Positions 1-6,163 of a stretch of DNA of 40,811 nucleotides are shown here, piece after piece (the first letter of the stretch is position 1; the number at the start of each line of letters is the position of its first letter). The DNA is from a virus: positions 1 through 40,811 of the IMG/VR virus record IMGVR_UViG_3300036846_000334. One strand, written 5' to 3'. The notes under the pieces were generated by a model that saw only the letters and a list, made by a program, of their open reading frames with translations, was not told the origin of the DNA and ran no database searches. The translations under genes were made by a program, and so were the position numbers.

Positions 1-181
1 CTACTTGACATCTCACCCTCCGGTCTGACACTGTTTTCTACCGGACCTCCCATTAGTACCACATCGCGCGACTATCTGTCAAATATTTTCACCGGTAAAA
101 TGCCAAGGCGTTCACTAATGAAAGTATATAAGTGTTGACGATGCGCTGCGCTATATGGTTAGTGTTTGTGTTTATGGCTGC

Positions 182-212
182 TTGACATTCGACTTAACCT
201 TTGTGTTATAGG
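182..212 (+). promoter_or_regulatory. Possible promoter of left operon
   Basis: A perfect -35 hexamer TTGACA (182-187) is followed, after 17-19 bases, by GTTATA/TATAGG (205-212) as a poor -10 candidate. It is the closest promoter-like sequence upstream of the gene at 287 and just precedes the operator repeats at 224-244, so a repressor bound there would sit just downstream of transcription start. The -10 match is weak. Confidence 0.35.
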
Positions 213-223
213 CGATTGTTTGA

Positions 224-244
224 TATAGTCATAATGTAGTCAAT
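224..244. promoter_or_regulatory. Operator repeat pair (left end)
   Basis: TATAGTCATA (224-233) and TGTAGTCAAT (235-244) are two copies of one motif spaced exactly 11 bases apart, about one helical turn. They are the reverse complement of the TATGACTACA repeats at 40741-40761 and match the half-sites of the palindrome at 38083-38101. Probably bound by a phage ribbon-helix-helix regulator (inference). Confidence 0.55.
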
Positions 245-286
245 TTCACCGGGGCCGCGAGCCCCACACCATAGGAGATTCAACCC

Positions 287-514
287 ATGAGTATGAGCAA
301 GCAAGACTTTATCGCACTCGCCGAGACTATCCGCGAAGAGAACCGATTCGCAGTTGATAACCACCAACCGGCACCATTCAACGAGCAAGCTATTCTTTGC
401 CTCGCTCGGTTCTGCAAGAATCAAAATTACAATTTCATGCGCGAACGCTGGGTCGGGTATATCGCTGGTGAGAATGGGCCTTCTGGTGGCGCTGTACGCA
501 AGGGGGGCAAATAA
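287..514 (+). CDS. Small conserved-looking phage protein
   Basis: A 75-residue protein of unknown function, first gene of the rightward left-hand operon. The start ATG has an AGGAGA ribosome site eight bases upstream. A short hairpin (GGGGC, five-base loop, GCCCC) lies at about 250-264 in its leader, a looser version of the hairpin cassettes found before later genes. The sequence has an amphipathic N-terminal helix and a compact core with Phe/Trp/Tyr residues and one Cys pair too far apart to suggest a zinc knuckle. The type (a short early protein opening with MSKQDF-like residues) is familiar from many phages, but no role can be assigned. Probably expressed early under the operator at 224-244. 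Confidence 0.7.
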   Translation: MSMSKQDFIALAETIREENRFAVDNHQPAPFNEQAILCLARFCKNQNYNFMRERWVGYIAGENGPSGGAVRKGGK

Positions 515-516
515 CT

Positions 517-792
517 ATGGCTCCCATCATCGAACTCATTGACTCGACAACCGGCAACGTACCCTCATTCGCATGGCCCGGAGGCTATCCGGTCTTTTAC
601 CTCATGCATGACGGTGGAACGCTTTGTCCCCAATGCACTAACCGGGAGATCGCTCAAATTATCGAGTCAACTCTAGACGACTCGCGTGACGGTTGGAACG
701 CGGCAGGCGCGGAGGTCAACTGGGAAGATACCAGTATGTATTGTGACCATTGCGGCTCGCGTATCGCTTCGGCTTATGGCGAGTGCGACTAA
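517..792 (+). CDS. Small zinc-ribbon protein
   Basis: A 91-residue protein of unknown function. Two Cys pairs, CPQC near residue 36 and CDHC near residue 78, are placed as in a zinc ribbon, with acidic and aromatic residues between. It starts two bases after the preceding stop, so the two genes are probably translationally coupled. The reading frame is clean, and its stop abuts the first UUCG hairpin cassette (790-848). A DNA- or protein-binding early role is possible but only inferred from the metal site. Confidence 0.7.
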   Translation: MAPIIELIDSTTGNVPSFAWPGGYPVFYLMHDGGTLCPQCTNREIAQIIESTLDDSRDGWNAAGAEVNWEDTSMYCDHCGSRIASAYGECD

Positions 793-848
793 CCACAACC
801 GGGGGCGCTTCGGCGCTCCCACACCCCCAGCACCACGGAGAACATCAT
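790..848 (+). repeat. UUCG hairpin/RBS cassette, copy 1
   Basis: Between the stop of one gene and the ATG of the next. Stem GGGGGCGC (801-808) pairs with GCGCTCCC (813-820) around a TTCG tetraloop closed by C-G, the exceptionally stable cUUCGg arrangement. An unpaired CA-rich linker and a GGAGAACATC ribosome site follow. There is no T-run, so it is not a normal terminator. One G-U pair in this copy is A-U in copies 3 and 4. Confidence 0.8.
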
Positions 849-1613
849 ATGCAGCATCTCAATTCCATCAAAGCCGCAGTTAAGGGCAAGGCTCCCATCG
901 TAGCAATACCGATAGAAGGTTCGGCACCTGTTTGTGTGGACCGCAAGCGCCTCGCAGCTTGGTCTAAACGTGTAGCTATCACTCGTATCGAAGTAACCGG
1001 GGGTGACCCGTTCATCATCATCGACTACAAGCGCCCCAGCCACTATGGACGACCAGCCGAGGGACCAGTCGAGCGTATCGAGACGCATGGCACCAATCCG
1101 CGACGTCTCGTTATAGAAGGTCGCGACGGTAACGTTAAGACGCGCTGCTCCATCGTTCCAATTGACCGTCGCACGGCAGTCAAGACGCTCGCAGAATGGT
1201 CCGAGAAGGAACGCGCACGGCAGCTTAAGAAGACGTTCCTCGGAGCGCTATCCAAGGATGAAAAGAAGGTGATGAAACTGGCCAAGTTTGACGATGTAGA
1301 GGGCGCTGGCATGGTGCCGGTGATGGTGTCCCATAAGGACGGTAAGACCAAGAAACAGGTGTTCGGCGTACCGGTTACCATTCCCGAGCTGCCAGACTTC
1401 GAGCTGGTAATTCACCGTTCGGCATGGGCTGACGAAGAGGTGTGGAGCGTAACCGAGCGCTATACAGGCTCCAGCGTCGGCTCCGGCAGTAATCCCGAAG
1501 CCGCATTAGTCGAGGCTCGCACCAAGGCCTCCAAAATCACACCAGCAGGTATGGCCACGGCTCGCAAGACCGTAGACGCGGCGAAGGCAGCGCTCGAAGC
1601 CGTAGCAGCGTAA
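849..1613 (+). CDS. Unknown 254-residue protein, left operon
   Basis: The longest gene of the left operon. I chose the ATG at 849 because it follows the cassette ribosome site GGAGAACATC; the open frame reaches back to 750, but only through the previous gene's end. The protein is rich in Arg, Lys, Val and Ala. A beta-rich N-terminal half (to about residue 100) leads to a charged helical stretch around residues 115-150, and the C-terminal 50 residues are Ala/Lys-rich and helical. I do not recognise a family or catalytic motif. It may be an early host-takeover or nucleic-acid-binding protein given its basic character and position; that is inference only. Confidence 0.75.
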   Translation: MQHLNSIKAAVKGKAPIVAIPIEGSAPVCVDRKRLAAWSKRVAITRIEVTGGDPFIIIDYKRPSHYGRPAEGPVERIETHGTNPRRLVIEGRDGNVKTRCSIVPIDRRTAVKTLAEWSEKERARQLKKTFLGALSKDEKKVMKLAKFDDVEGAGMVPVMVSHKDGKTKKQVFGVPVTIPELPDFELVIHRSAWADEEVWSVTERYTGSSVGSGSNPEAALVEARTKASKITPAGMATARKTVDAAKAALEAVAA

Positions 1614-1667
1614 ACCACAACCGGGGGCGCTTCGGCGCTCCCATCACCCACTAAAACGGAGAACACT
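1611..1667 (+). repeat. UUCG hairpin/RBS cassette, copy 2
   Basis: Same layout as copy 1: CCACAACC, then stem GGGGGCGC (1623-1630), TTCG, GCGCTCCC (1635-1642), a CA-rich linker and GGAGAACACT before the ATG at 1668. It begins at the stop codon of the upstream gene. Confidence 0.8.
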
Positions 1668-1910
1668 ATGATTGAACAAACGAATGGATGCACCACAATC
1701 ACCGGCACCCACATTAGTCTATTCACCATGCTCGCGCAGCGTGGTGCGCTCAAGCTGGAGATCGCTGGTATGAAACTCTCCCGAGGCCGTAGCGCGTTCG
1801 CCATAATCAAAGAACAGTACGGCCTAAAGGGTACAAAGCAGCGCGTCCTTGAGCAGCTAGAGGCCAAGATTGAGCAGTTCAAAGCCGAGCATCCGGCAAG
1901 CGAGAAGTAA
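1668..1910 (+). CDS. Small unknown phage protein
   Basis: An 80-residue protein preceded by the cassette ribosome site. It resembles a recurring type of short phage protein: a start with Thr/Ile-rich residues (TGTHI), a Leu/Ala-rich helix containing RGALKLE, then a basic patch and a KEQYGLKG turn followed by a C-terminal coiled helix. The fold could be a small helix-turn-helix or a helical adaptor. I give no function. It shares its operon and its leader hairpin with three neighbours, so its expression is probably coordinated with theirs. Confidence 0.7.
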   Translation: MIEQTNGCTTITGTHISLFTMLAQRGALKLEIAGMKLSRGRSAFAIIKEQYGLKGTKQRVLEQLEAKIEQFKAEHPASEK

Positions 1911-1964
1911 CCCACAACCGGGAGCGCTTCGGCGCTCCCACCACCCCACACCACGGAGAACACT
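1908..1964 (+). repeat. UUCG hairpin/RBS cassette, copy 3
   Basis: Stem GGGAGCGC (1920-1927), loop TTCG, stem GCGCTCCC (1932-1939), then a CA-rich spacer and GGAGAACACT before ATG 1965. The fourth stem pair is A-U here, G-U in copies 1 and 2; pairing is kept. Confidence 0.8.
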
Positions 1965-2216
1965 ATGCTCGCAACCACCACCTCATCCGAAACATATAAC
2001 CAGCTCTGCATCGCGTCCAACCAGATCGCAGGCTATCTCATCCTCAAGGCCGCATGGCTCCACATGTGGGGCCACAATGAAGCCGCACTTGAGTTGCTAG
2101 CTACTGTAAGACGTAGCCTCACCGCTGACATGGAAGGCTCGACGCTTATCTACGCGCAGAATCTCTCCGAGCTGATTGTTGACCCTCGCTTTCATCCGTC
2201 CGCACTCGGCGACTAA
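1965..2216 (+). CDS. Small unknown helical protein
   Basis: An 83-residue protein with no recognised motif. The composition predicts mostly helix: Thr/Ser-rich first ten residues, then a Leu/Ala/Trp-rich stretch (residues 20-50) and a second helix ending in a Pro/His-containing tail. Trp and Met residues in the central helix would suit a protein-binding surface. It lies between two copies of the hairpin cassette. The frame is open between a good ribosome site and the stop that starts the next cassette, which supports it being a real gene. Confidence 0.65.
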   Translation: MLATTTSSETYNQLCIASNQIAGYLILKAAWLHMWGHNEAALELLATVRRSLTADMEGSTLIYAQNLSELIVDPRFHPSALGD

Positions 2217-2270
2217 CCACAACCGGGAGCGCTTCGGCGCTCCCACCACCCAACACCCCCGGAGAACATC
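2214..2270 (+). repeat. UUCG hairpin/RBS cassette, copy 4
   Basis: Stem GGGAGCGC (2225-2232), TTCG loop, GCGCTCCC (2237-2244), spacer, GGAGAACATC, then ATG 2271. Identical stem to copy 3. Confidence 0.8.
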
Positions 2271-2633
2271 ATGCCAAAACTAGATTCAGAGTGCTACTAC
2301 GCGAGACACAAGTTCGAGCAGTGCCGATGTGTTCGGCCTGCCTGCGGCGTCGATCAGAACAACCGGATTTTCGTGCGAGCTTCGCGCTGGTTCGCTCGCA
2401 GCTATGGCAACACCTATCACTCCGTCACCGTTACGATGCCGGACGGTACGCAGCTTCGTTGCCCATACGCCTACGGCTACGGCGAGCAGTGGAAGGACAC
2501 TGCGATGGACCTTATCCGCGAGCACCTCAAAGCTGACCGCGTGGACGGCGAGCGTCTCGAAACAATCACTCAGCGCCACGGCTACTACTTCGAATACACC
2601 GTCATAGACGTGGCCAGAAAGAAGGATTTGTAA
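2271..2633 (+). CDS. Unknown protein with Cys-rich N-terminus
   Basis: A 120-residue protein with four Cys in the first 30 residues (positions 8, 18, 20 and 25 by eye), which could bind zinc. An aromatic beta-rich core follows (many Tyr, Trp and Phe between residues 35 and 75) and then a helical C-terminus. It is preceded by hairpin cassette 4 and ends directly before the next start (TAA then ATG). I do not recognise a family. A role in early takeover or DNA metabolism is possible but not supported by a motif. Confidence 0.7.
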   Translation: MPKLDSECYYARHKFEQCRCVRPACGVDQNNRIFVRASRWFARSYGNTYHSVTVTMPDGTQLRCPYAYGYGEQWKDTAMDLIREHLKADRVDGERLETITQRHGYYFEYTVIDVARKKDL

Positions 2634-2945
2634 ATGGAGTACCCCGAAGCAATCAACCTTATGCATCGCGCTCGCCTGCACCGGCCTGCGCTGGTGTACC
2701 TGTATGGCCGGTACTGGGTTTTCTCGCGCACCAACGTACTCGGCACCGGCATCACGATACCCAAGGCGCTGGAGGACGCAGGCCTGCTCCCTGAGAAGGA
2801 ACGAGCCGAGGTGGTGCAGTTCAGCGCCATCGGCTCGGACGTCCTGCGGGGCGACATACCGGTCTGCGTGGCTCGCTCGCATAACATGGCGCTTCGCATC
2901 GCGAACGCGCTGAACGACTACACGTCGAACGAAAGAGGGTTTTGA
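2634..2945 (+). CDS. Unknown 103-residue protein
   Basis: It begins immediately after the upstream stop, with AAGGA as ribosome site inside the previous gene, so it is translationally coupled. The protein mixes beta-rich segments (LVYLYGRYWVF near residues 20-30) with helices and has a His/Arg-rich N-terminus. No catalytic or metal motif is visible. It lacks a hairpin cassette, unlike the four genes before it, and so probably shares a message with the upstream gene. Confidence 0.65.
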   Translation: MEYPEAINLMHRARLHRPALVYLYGRYWVFSRTNVLGTGITIPKALEDAGLLPEKERAEVVQFSAIGSDVLRGDIPVCVARSHNMALRIANALNDYTSNERGF

Positions 2946-2948
2946 ACC

Positions 2949-3185
2949 ATGACCTACGGAGAACTCACCAAGGCGATACGCGGCCACCGTGGAATTGTCT
3001 ACGCCTGCATTAACGCAGTGGGGTGCCAACACCACCTCCCTACCAATAAAGCCGCAGTGCTGGCGCAATTCAGTGCCGAGGCCAAACGCTACGGCAAGGA
3101 TGCCGAGACTGATCTCGGCGCGGAGCTTCGCGTTGACGGAGGCCTGTATATCGACACAGTTGATCCCAACACTGAAAACTACTAA
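2949..3185 (+). CDS. Unknown 78-residue protein
   Basis: Starts three bases after the preceding stop; a GAGGG sequence upstream could serve as ribosome site. Two Cys and two His around residues 20-29 are the only conspicuous residues and could form a small metal site or be coincidental. The C-terminal half is acidic. No family recognised. It is part of the same tightly packed plus-strand operon. Confidence 0.6.
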   Translation: MTYGELTKAIRGHRGIVYACINAVGCQHHLPTNKAAVLAQFSAEAKRYGKDAETDLGAELRVDGGLYIDTVDPNTENY

Positions 3186-3222
3186 CCGCGAACCCCGGAG
3201 CGTCATCCGGCGCAGGAGAGCT

Positions 3223-3444
3223 ATGAACACCAAGCAAGTAACCATCGACCAATTTCTTACAACCGCAGAGATCGCGCAGGCGACTCGCCTTTACCGCACG
3301 GCCAAGCCCGGAACATTTAACCGTCTACTCACCGAGCAGATCATCCAGCCGAACATCGAGCGCATTAACACGGCACTCGGTCAGGAGAACGATGCTAGCT
3401 ACCTCGCCTATGCGGTCGAGTTCGTCATCTCGAAGGCGCGATAG
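3223..3444 (+). CDS. Last gene of left operon, unknown
   Basis: A 73-residue protein. The ATG at 3223 is chosen because of the GGAGAG ribosome site just upstream; the frame is open further back only across the preceding gene. A small inverted repeat (CCGGA, loop, TCCGG) at about 3195-3210 lies in the leader, echoing the hairpins of the upstream cassettes. The sequence looks entirely helical, with a Thr/Ala N-terminal helix and a second helix from about residue 30. No motif is recognised. The bidirectional terminator follows at 3480. Confidence 0.65.
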   Translation: MNTKQVTIDQFLTTAEIAQATRLYRTAKPGTFNRLLTEQIIQPNIERINTALGQENDASYLAYAVEFVISKAR

Positions 3445-3479
3445 CCGTCCCGATCACAAACCTAGTCCCACCCAAAACA

Positions 3480-3516
3480 AAGAAAGCCTGCTGCACCACC
3501 CGCAGCAGGCTTTCTT
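3480..3516. terminator. Bidirectional intrinsic terminator
   Basis: A perfect 15-base inverted repeat (3480-3494 with 3502-3516) and a seven-base loop. The outer stem is A/T-rich, ending in TTTCTT on the plus strand and in the mirrored run on the minus strand, so it can stop transcription from both sides. It lies between the convergent left operon and the minus-strand operon ending at 3550. Confidence 0.85.
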
Positions 3517-3549
3517 GCGTCCGGGGTGACCCTCCGGCACCATCCAGAC

Positions 3550-3915
3550 CTACTGAACCGTTCTAGGGCTATCCTGAGCTTCTGGTGAGGTCTCTCCCTC
3601 GGACGTGAAAGCGAAGCGTTTCGCGTCCCGCTTGAGCTGCTCGTGGAGGCGTCTCAGTCGGCGCGTATTGACCACAAAGAAGACCACCTGCAAGAGTGCG
3701 ATGACGGCTATGGCGACGAAGCCACCTACGTTTGCTCGATGTACACCGTACCTCACAACCGCGAGATTCGTGAACGCGATCCCCACGTTCAGTCCGACCG
3801 AGATATAAACCAGCACCTCGACTACACGATGGTTCGGGTTGTAGGGCGGCTCGTGGCTGATATGTAACCATGGCCCTGACACTTCAGGCACATCTGATTT
3901 TTCTTCCGGTCCCAT
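3550..3915 (-). CDS. Small membrane protein, two TM segments
   Basis: A 121-residue protein with two hydrophobic segments (about residues 32-52 and 64-83) separated by a short basic loop, and a charged cytoplasmic-type tail. It is the last gene of the minus-strand operon. The start at 3915 has a GAGGGAAG ribosome site but overlaps the preceding zinc-protein gene by about 94 bases; a GTG just after that gene's stop is an alternative start and would remove about 30 residues. Function is unknown. A holin or superinfection-exclusion role is possible for a two-span phage protein but unsupported here. Confidence 0.6.
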   Translation of the reverse strand: MGPEEKSDVPEVSGPWLHISHEPPYNPNHRVVEVLVYISVGLNVGIAFTNLAVVRYGVHRANVGGFVAIAVIALLQVVFFVVNTRRLRRLHEQLKRDAKRFAFTSEGETSPEAQDSPRTVQ

Positions 3916-4073
3916 CCACTTCCCTCACATTCTCCGCAGGCGGTGACGATCCCGCTGCCATGACACTTTTTACACCTAGGGTCTGGCTTGCGTGTCTTGG
4001 TTCCACGCGAGCAACTACACTTCCCTTTGCCGGTCGGATTCAGCGCTGCGGCGGCTATGTCGCTAGTGTCCAT
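3822..4073 (-). CDS. DnaJ-like CxxCxGxG zinc-finger protein
   Basis: An 83-residue protein with three CxxC-type elements: CKKCHGSG, CGECEGSG and CLKCQGHG between about residues 34 and 70. This CxxCxGxG repeat is the zinc-binding signature of the cysteine-rich domain of DnaJ/Hsp40, here without a J domain. In DnaJ the repeats bind two zinc ions and help hold unfolded substrate. Its job in this phage is unknown; a chaperone-adaptor or redox role is conceivable. It overlaps the membrane-protein gene downstream and abuts the gene upstream at 4073. Confidence 0.75.
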   Translation of the reverse strand: MDTSDIAAAALNPTGKGKCSCSRGTKTRKPDPRCKKCHGSGIVTACGECEGSGWDRKKNQMCLKCQGHGYISATSRPTTRTIV

Positions 4074-4294
4074 TAGCGGAACCCCACAATCCAGCGTCTT
4101 ACCTCGACAGGGTTATCAATCCATCCGGGGAGCATCATAAAACCCACTCCCATCTCACAGCCGACATGCTTCTCCAGCTCCGGGTGTTTGTGCAGATCAC
4201 TCAGCATCGACGTGAAACCTTGTCGGGTGTCGCCAACGTCGAGGTACTCAAGCGCTCGCCTTTTGCACCATTCCAGATGTTCGTCTCGCGTCAT
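4073..4294 (-). CDS. Conserved-looking small phage protein
   Basis: A 73-residue protein that opens with the residues MTRDEHLEWCK and continues through an acidic Asp/Leu-rich middle to a Trp/Val C-terminus. From memory this pattern recurs as a small hypothetical protein in phages of very different hosts, always without known function. The ATG at 4294 shares a base with the upstream stop (TGATG) and has a GGAAGG ribosome site; a GTG one codon earlier is also possible. It looks fully helical. Confidence 0.75.
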   Translation of the reverse strand: MTRDEHLEWCKRRALEYLDVGDTRQGFTSMLSDLHKHPELEKHVGCEMGVGFMMLPGWIDNPVEVRRWIVGFR

Positions 4295-4551
4295 CACGCT
4301 ACCTTCCGATCCACCATCACGGCACTCCAGAGGCTTCTGTCGCGCTCCAGCACGGCCTTCGCACTAGCACCGAACAACACCACGCGGTGAGACACCCATA
4401 TTCCGCTGCTGCTGTCGGTGACATGCCGGAAGGCGATCACCTCCGGTGCAACCGTTTCGACCATGCCGCGAGTTGGTGCAGGCAGCGCCAGCCTCGGCAC
4501 GGCGAGCGCACCGGCGAGGCTGGCGATAAAGGATCGGCGTGATAGTTGCAT
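4294..4551 (-). CDS. Tat-signal-like exported phage protein
   Basis: An 85-residue protein whose N-terminus reads as a twin-arginine signal: SRRSF at residues 4-8 followed by a hydrophobic Ala/Leu stretch and an Ala-x-Pro-Ala-like end near residue 26. The Tat pathway exports folded proteins across the inner membrane. The remaining 55 or so residues are a small beta-rich domain with VSHRVVLFG near residue 55. No family is recognised for the mature part. It sits mid-operon with one-base overlaps on both sides. Periplasmic or surface action, such as superinfection immunity or lysis control, is inference from the signal alone. Confidence 0.6.
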   Translation of the reverse strand: MQLSRRSFIASLAGALAVPRLALPAPTRGMVETVAPEVIAFRHVTDSSSGIWVSHRVVLFGASAKAVLERDRSLWSAVMVDRKVA

Positions 4552-4781
4552 CAGTTTGCGTCCTCCGGGCCTGCGCGGGTGATCTCTTGGGGGTTTTTGA
4601 TGATCTCAATTAAAGCTTCAACGGCAACATACACCCCCATCCCAACTGTGTGAGTATTGGCGCAGTTGGTTTTGAAGTTGACGCAACCGTTCGGGTCGGT
4701 CCATACGGCAAGTATGGCTTTCGGCTCACCTTGAACCGCGAACCGCTTCAACACTTCGACCAGCATGTCGCTCCCGCTCAT
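4551..4781 (-). CDS. Unknown 76-residue protein
   Basis: Start chosen at ATG 4781, which overlaps the upstream stop as ATGA; an ATG further up would run through the upstream gene. The sequence has an N-terminal helix (VEVLKRFA), a beta strand with ILAVWTD and a C-terminal helix. Two Cys around the middle are not arranged as a zinc site. No family recognised. Confidence 0.6.
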   Translation of the reverse strand: MSGSDMLVEVLKRFAVQGEPKAILAVWTDPNGCVNFKTNCANTHTVGMGVYVAVEALIEIIKNPQEITRAGPEDAN

Positions 4782-5065
4782 GGCTGGCCCACCTGTTCGA
4801 TGCGCCGGAGCGCGTGGCGCGTGGCGATGTGAAAAGTTAACCAGCGCCACCGTGCATGTTGGGGAATATGCCGTCCCGGTTTATCGCTACAGTGTGGGCA
4901 GGTAATCGCGATACCGATGTGATTACCGTACTTGCGAGCGGTAAATAAGTGTTGCGAGCCGGGAGGCAAACATCCTCGGAGGTAGGTCGAATTCAGTCGC
5001 CATGCTCGTGCAAAATCCTTGGAACCGGCCAAGGGCAAGGGCGAGGGTGGCTTCGGGGATACCAT
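4778..5065 (-). CDS. Small Cys/His protein, start uncertain
   Basis: The C-terminal 50 residues (CPHC near residue 58, several His, many Arg) look like a genuine small metal- or nucleic-acid-binding protein and end with ATGA coupling to the next gene. The start is unclear. The ATG at 5065 has no good ribosome site and forces a 143-base overlap with the zinc-finger gene; a TTG near 4979 has GAGGA just upstream and would give a shorter protein of about 66 residues. I place the outer limit at 5065. No family is recognised. Confidence 0.45.
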   Translation of the reverse strand: MVSPKPPSPLPLAGSKDFARAWRLNSTYLRGCLPPGSQHLFTARKYGNHIGIAITCPHCSDKPGRHIPQHARWRWLTFHIATRHALRRIEQVGQP

Positions 5066-5636
5066 CTGGAGCAGCGTGGCCTTCTTGGGTGTGGTGCTGG
5101 AGGCCGTTGCTTTGGCTGGTGAGGATGGCGAAGGCTTGCGTTGGCTGTTCAATCTCTCTCCTTGTGTACTTGCGTTTGGTGGTGGGTTGGGGTTGTAGCT
5201 CCGGGGTTCCGGCTGCGGCATCCCGTTTGGCTCGGTAGTTGGGGTGGTTCTTGTTGACGTGCACGCTGAATCCAGCCTTGCTCCCAAGTATCAATCCGCA
5301 CTCCTGACACTGGAGCAGGTTGCTCGGGTCGATGGTACTTACCAGTTCGCCACGTAAAGCCATCTCTCTGCGTTTCGCGTAGACGGTGCTATGGTGCTGA
5401 CCTTCGATGCCATGAACATTACGTTTGTGAAGTCCTAGCGCCTGCGGGGTTTTGAACGTCTCGCCGCACTCGGGACACTTCACAGCTTTCGCCTGCGCTT
5501 TTTTCTGGCGGAAGTGAGCGGAGTGAGATGCTCCGGCAATACCGTGGACCGCCTTCCGGTGTCGTCCCAGCACCTGCGGGAAGTTGAATTCCTCGTTACA
5601 TTCGGGACATGTAAATTTAGCTATCTTTTGTGTCAA
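4923..5636 (-). CDS. Three-finger C2H2 zinc-finger protein
   Basis: A 237-residue protein starting at a TTG with an AAGGAGAA ribosome site inside the upstream gene. Three C2H2-like fingers occur in the first 135 residues: CPECNEEF then HRKAVH, CPECGETF then HKRNVH, and CQECGLIL then HVNKNH, each with Cys-x2-Cys and a His pair about 12 residues later. Linkers between fingers are long and basic, unlike eukaryotic tandem arrays. A disordered Gln/Thr/Pro middle is followed by a conserved-looking helical tail (about residues 200-237). Bacterial C2H2 proteins of the Ros/MucR type bind DNA; three fingers in one phage protein is unusual. Role unknown; DNA binding is likely. Confidence 0.8.
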   Translation of the reverse strand: MTQKIAKFTCPECNEEFNFPQVLGRHRKAVHGIAGASHSAHFRQKKAQAKAVKCPECGETFKTPQALGLHKRNVHGIEGQHHSTVYAKRREMALRGELVSTIDPSNLLQCQECGLILGSKAGFSVHVNKNHPNYRAKRDAAAGTPELQPQPTTKRKYTRREIEQPTQAFAILTSQSNGLQHHTQEGHAAPDGIPEATLALALGRFQGFCTSMATEFDLPPRMFASRLATLIYRSQVR

Positions 5637-5940
5637 GCGTTCTCCTTTTCATTTGTTCTCCTAGTTCGCGTCCGAGGCGAAAGGCCTCCTCGGGGGTTGG
5701 GTGGGTGCGTCCGAAGATGGGGTGCTCAGTCTCGAACAACTCCATCACCTTGTCAGCGGTCTCGTGATCGAGGTATCCGGTGTAGTAGCCGATGTTGACC
5801 AGCGTGACTCTTCGCGCTTCGGCTTCGTCGTAGTCGAGAAGTAAGGTCATCTCGGCAACATGCGCCTCTACCAGTTGCGAAGACTGTTCTTTGGTTCCGG
5901 CCTTGAGCGCCAGCTTTATCATCTCGGGCATCGACATCAT
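5617..5940 (-). CDS. Unknown helical protein, 107 residues
   Basis: An acidic, Leu/Met-rich helical protein of unknown function with a short aromatic segment (IGYYTGYLD near residue 50) and a recognisable HPTPEEAFRLG stretch near residue 85. Similar short helical proteins are common in accessory regions of phages. Its start overlaps the upstream stop as ATGA, and its end overlaps the zinc-finger gene by 20 bases, so these genes are translated from one message. Confidence 0.7.
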   Translation of the reverse strand: MMSMPEMIKLALKAGTKEQSSQLVEAHVAEMTLLLDYDEAEARRVTLVNIGYYTGYLDHETADKVMELFETEHPIFGRTHPTPEEAFRLGRELGEQMKRRTLDTKDS

Positions 5941-6152
5941 TTCTTCGCCTTTCTGAAGCGCTCGGCGACGGGGCAGGTTGCAAAATGACTGACGGCTCGC
6001 GAATCGCCATCGGGCATCGGGTCGAAAGGCAGACTCTTACCGGTCGGCGTCTTCCAGAACTCCATCGCAGCATTACAGCCGCTACAGCGGGTGTAGCAGC
6101 GCCGGTGGAATCCGGCTTCCTCTAAGGCCTCGCGGGTTCGTGGGAATGGCAA
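5937..6152 (-). CDS. Small zinc-site protein, TTG start
   Basis: I place the start at a TTG at 6152, because a perfect AGGAGGT ribosome site ends six bases upstream, immediately after the preceding gene's stop; the in-frame ATG at 6188 lies inside that gene. The 71-residue product carries CSGC near residue 25, then FWKTPTGKSLPFDP and a HFATCP motif, an arrangement of Cys/His residues seen in a widespread family of tiny phage zinc-binding proteins. Function unknown. Confidence 0.75.
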   Translation of the reverse strand: MPFPRTREALEEAGFHRRCYTRCSGCNAAMEFWKTPTGKSLPFDPMPDGDSRAVSHFATCPVAERFRKAKK

Positions 6153-6163
6153 GGTGGTACCTC

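Larger units (their letters stand above)
1..286. promoter_or_regulatory. Left-end intergenic control region
   Basis: No convincing gene is seen here; the only ATG-led frames are a few codons long. TTGACA hexamers occur at 5-10 and 182-187 on the plus strand, and one at 78-83 on the minus strand. The operator pair at 224-244 lies between the last TTGACA and the first gene. The AT content is visibly higher than in the genes. If the molecule is circular, this joins 40735-40811 to form one control region of about 360 bases feeding the rightward left-hand operon. Confidence 0.55.

Noticed and set aside
2286-3245. Long minus-strand open frame of 319 codons
   Set aside because: It lies antisense to several well-supported plus-strand genes with ribosome sites; composition looks like a shadow frame.
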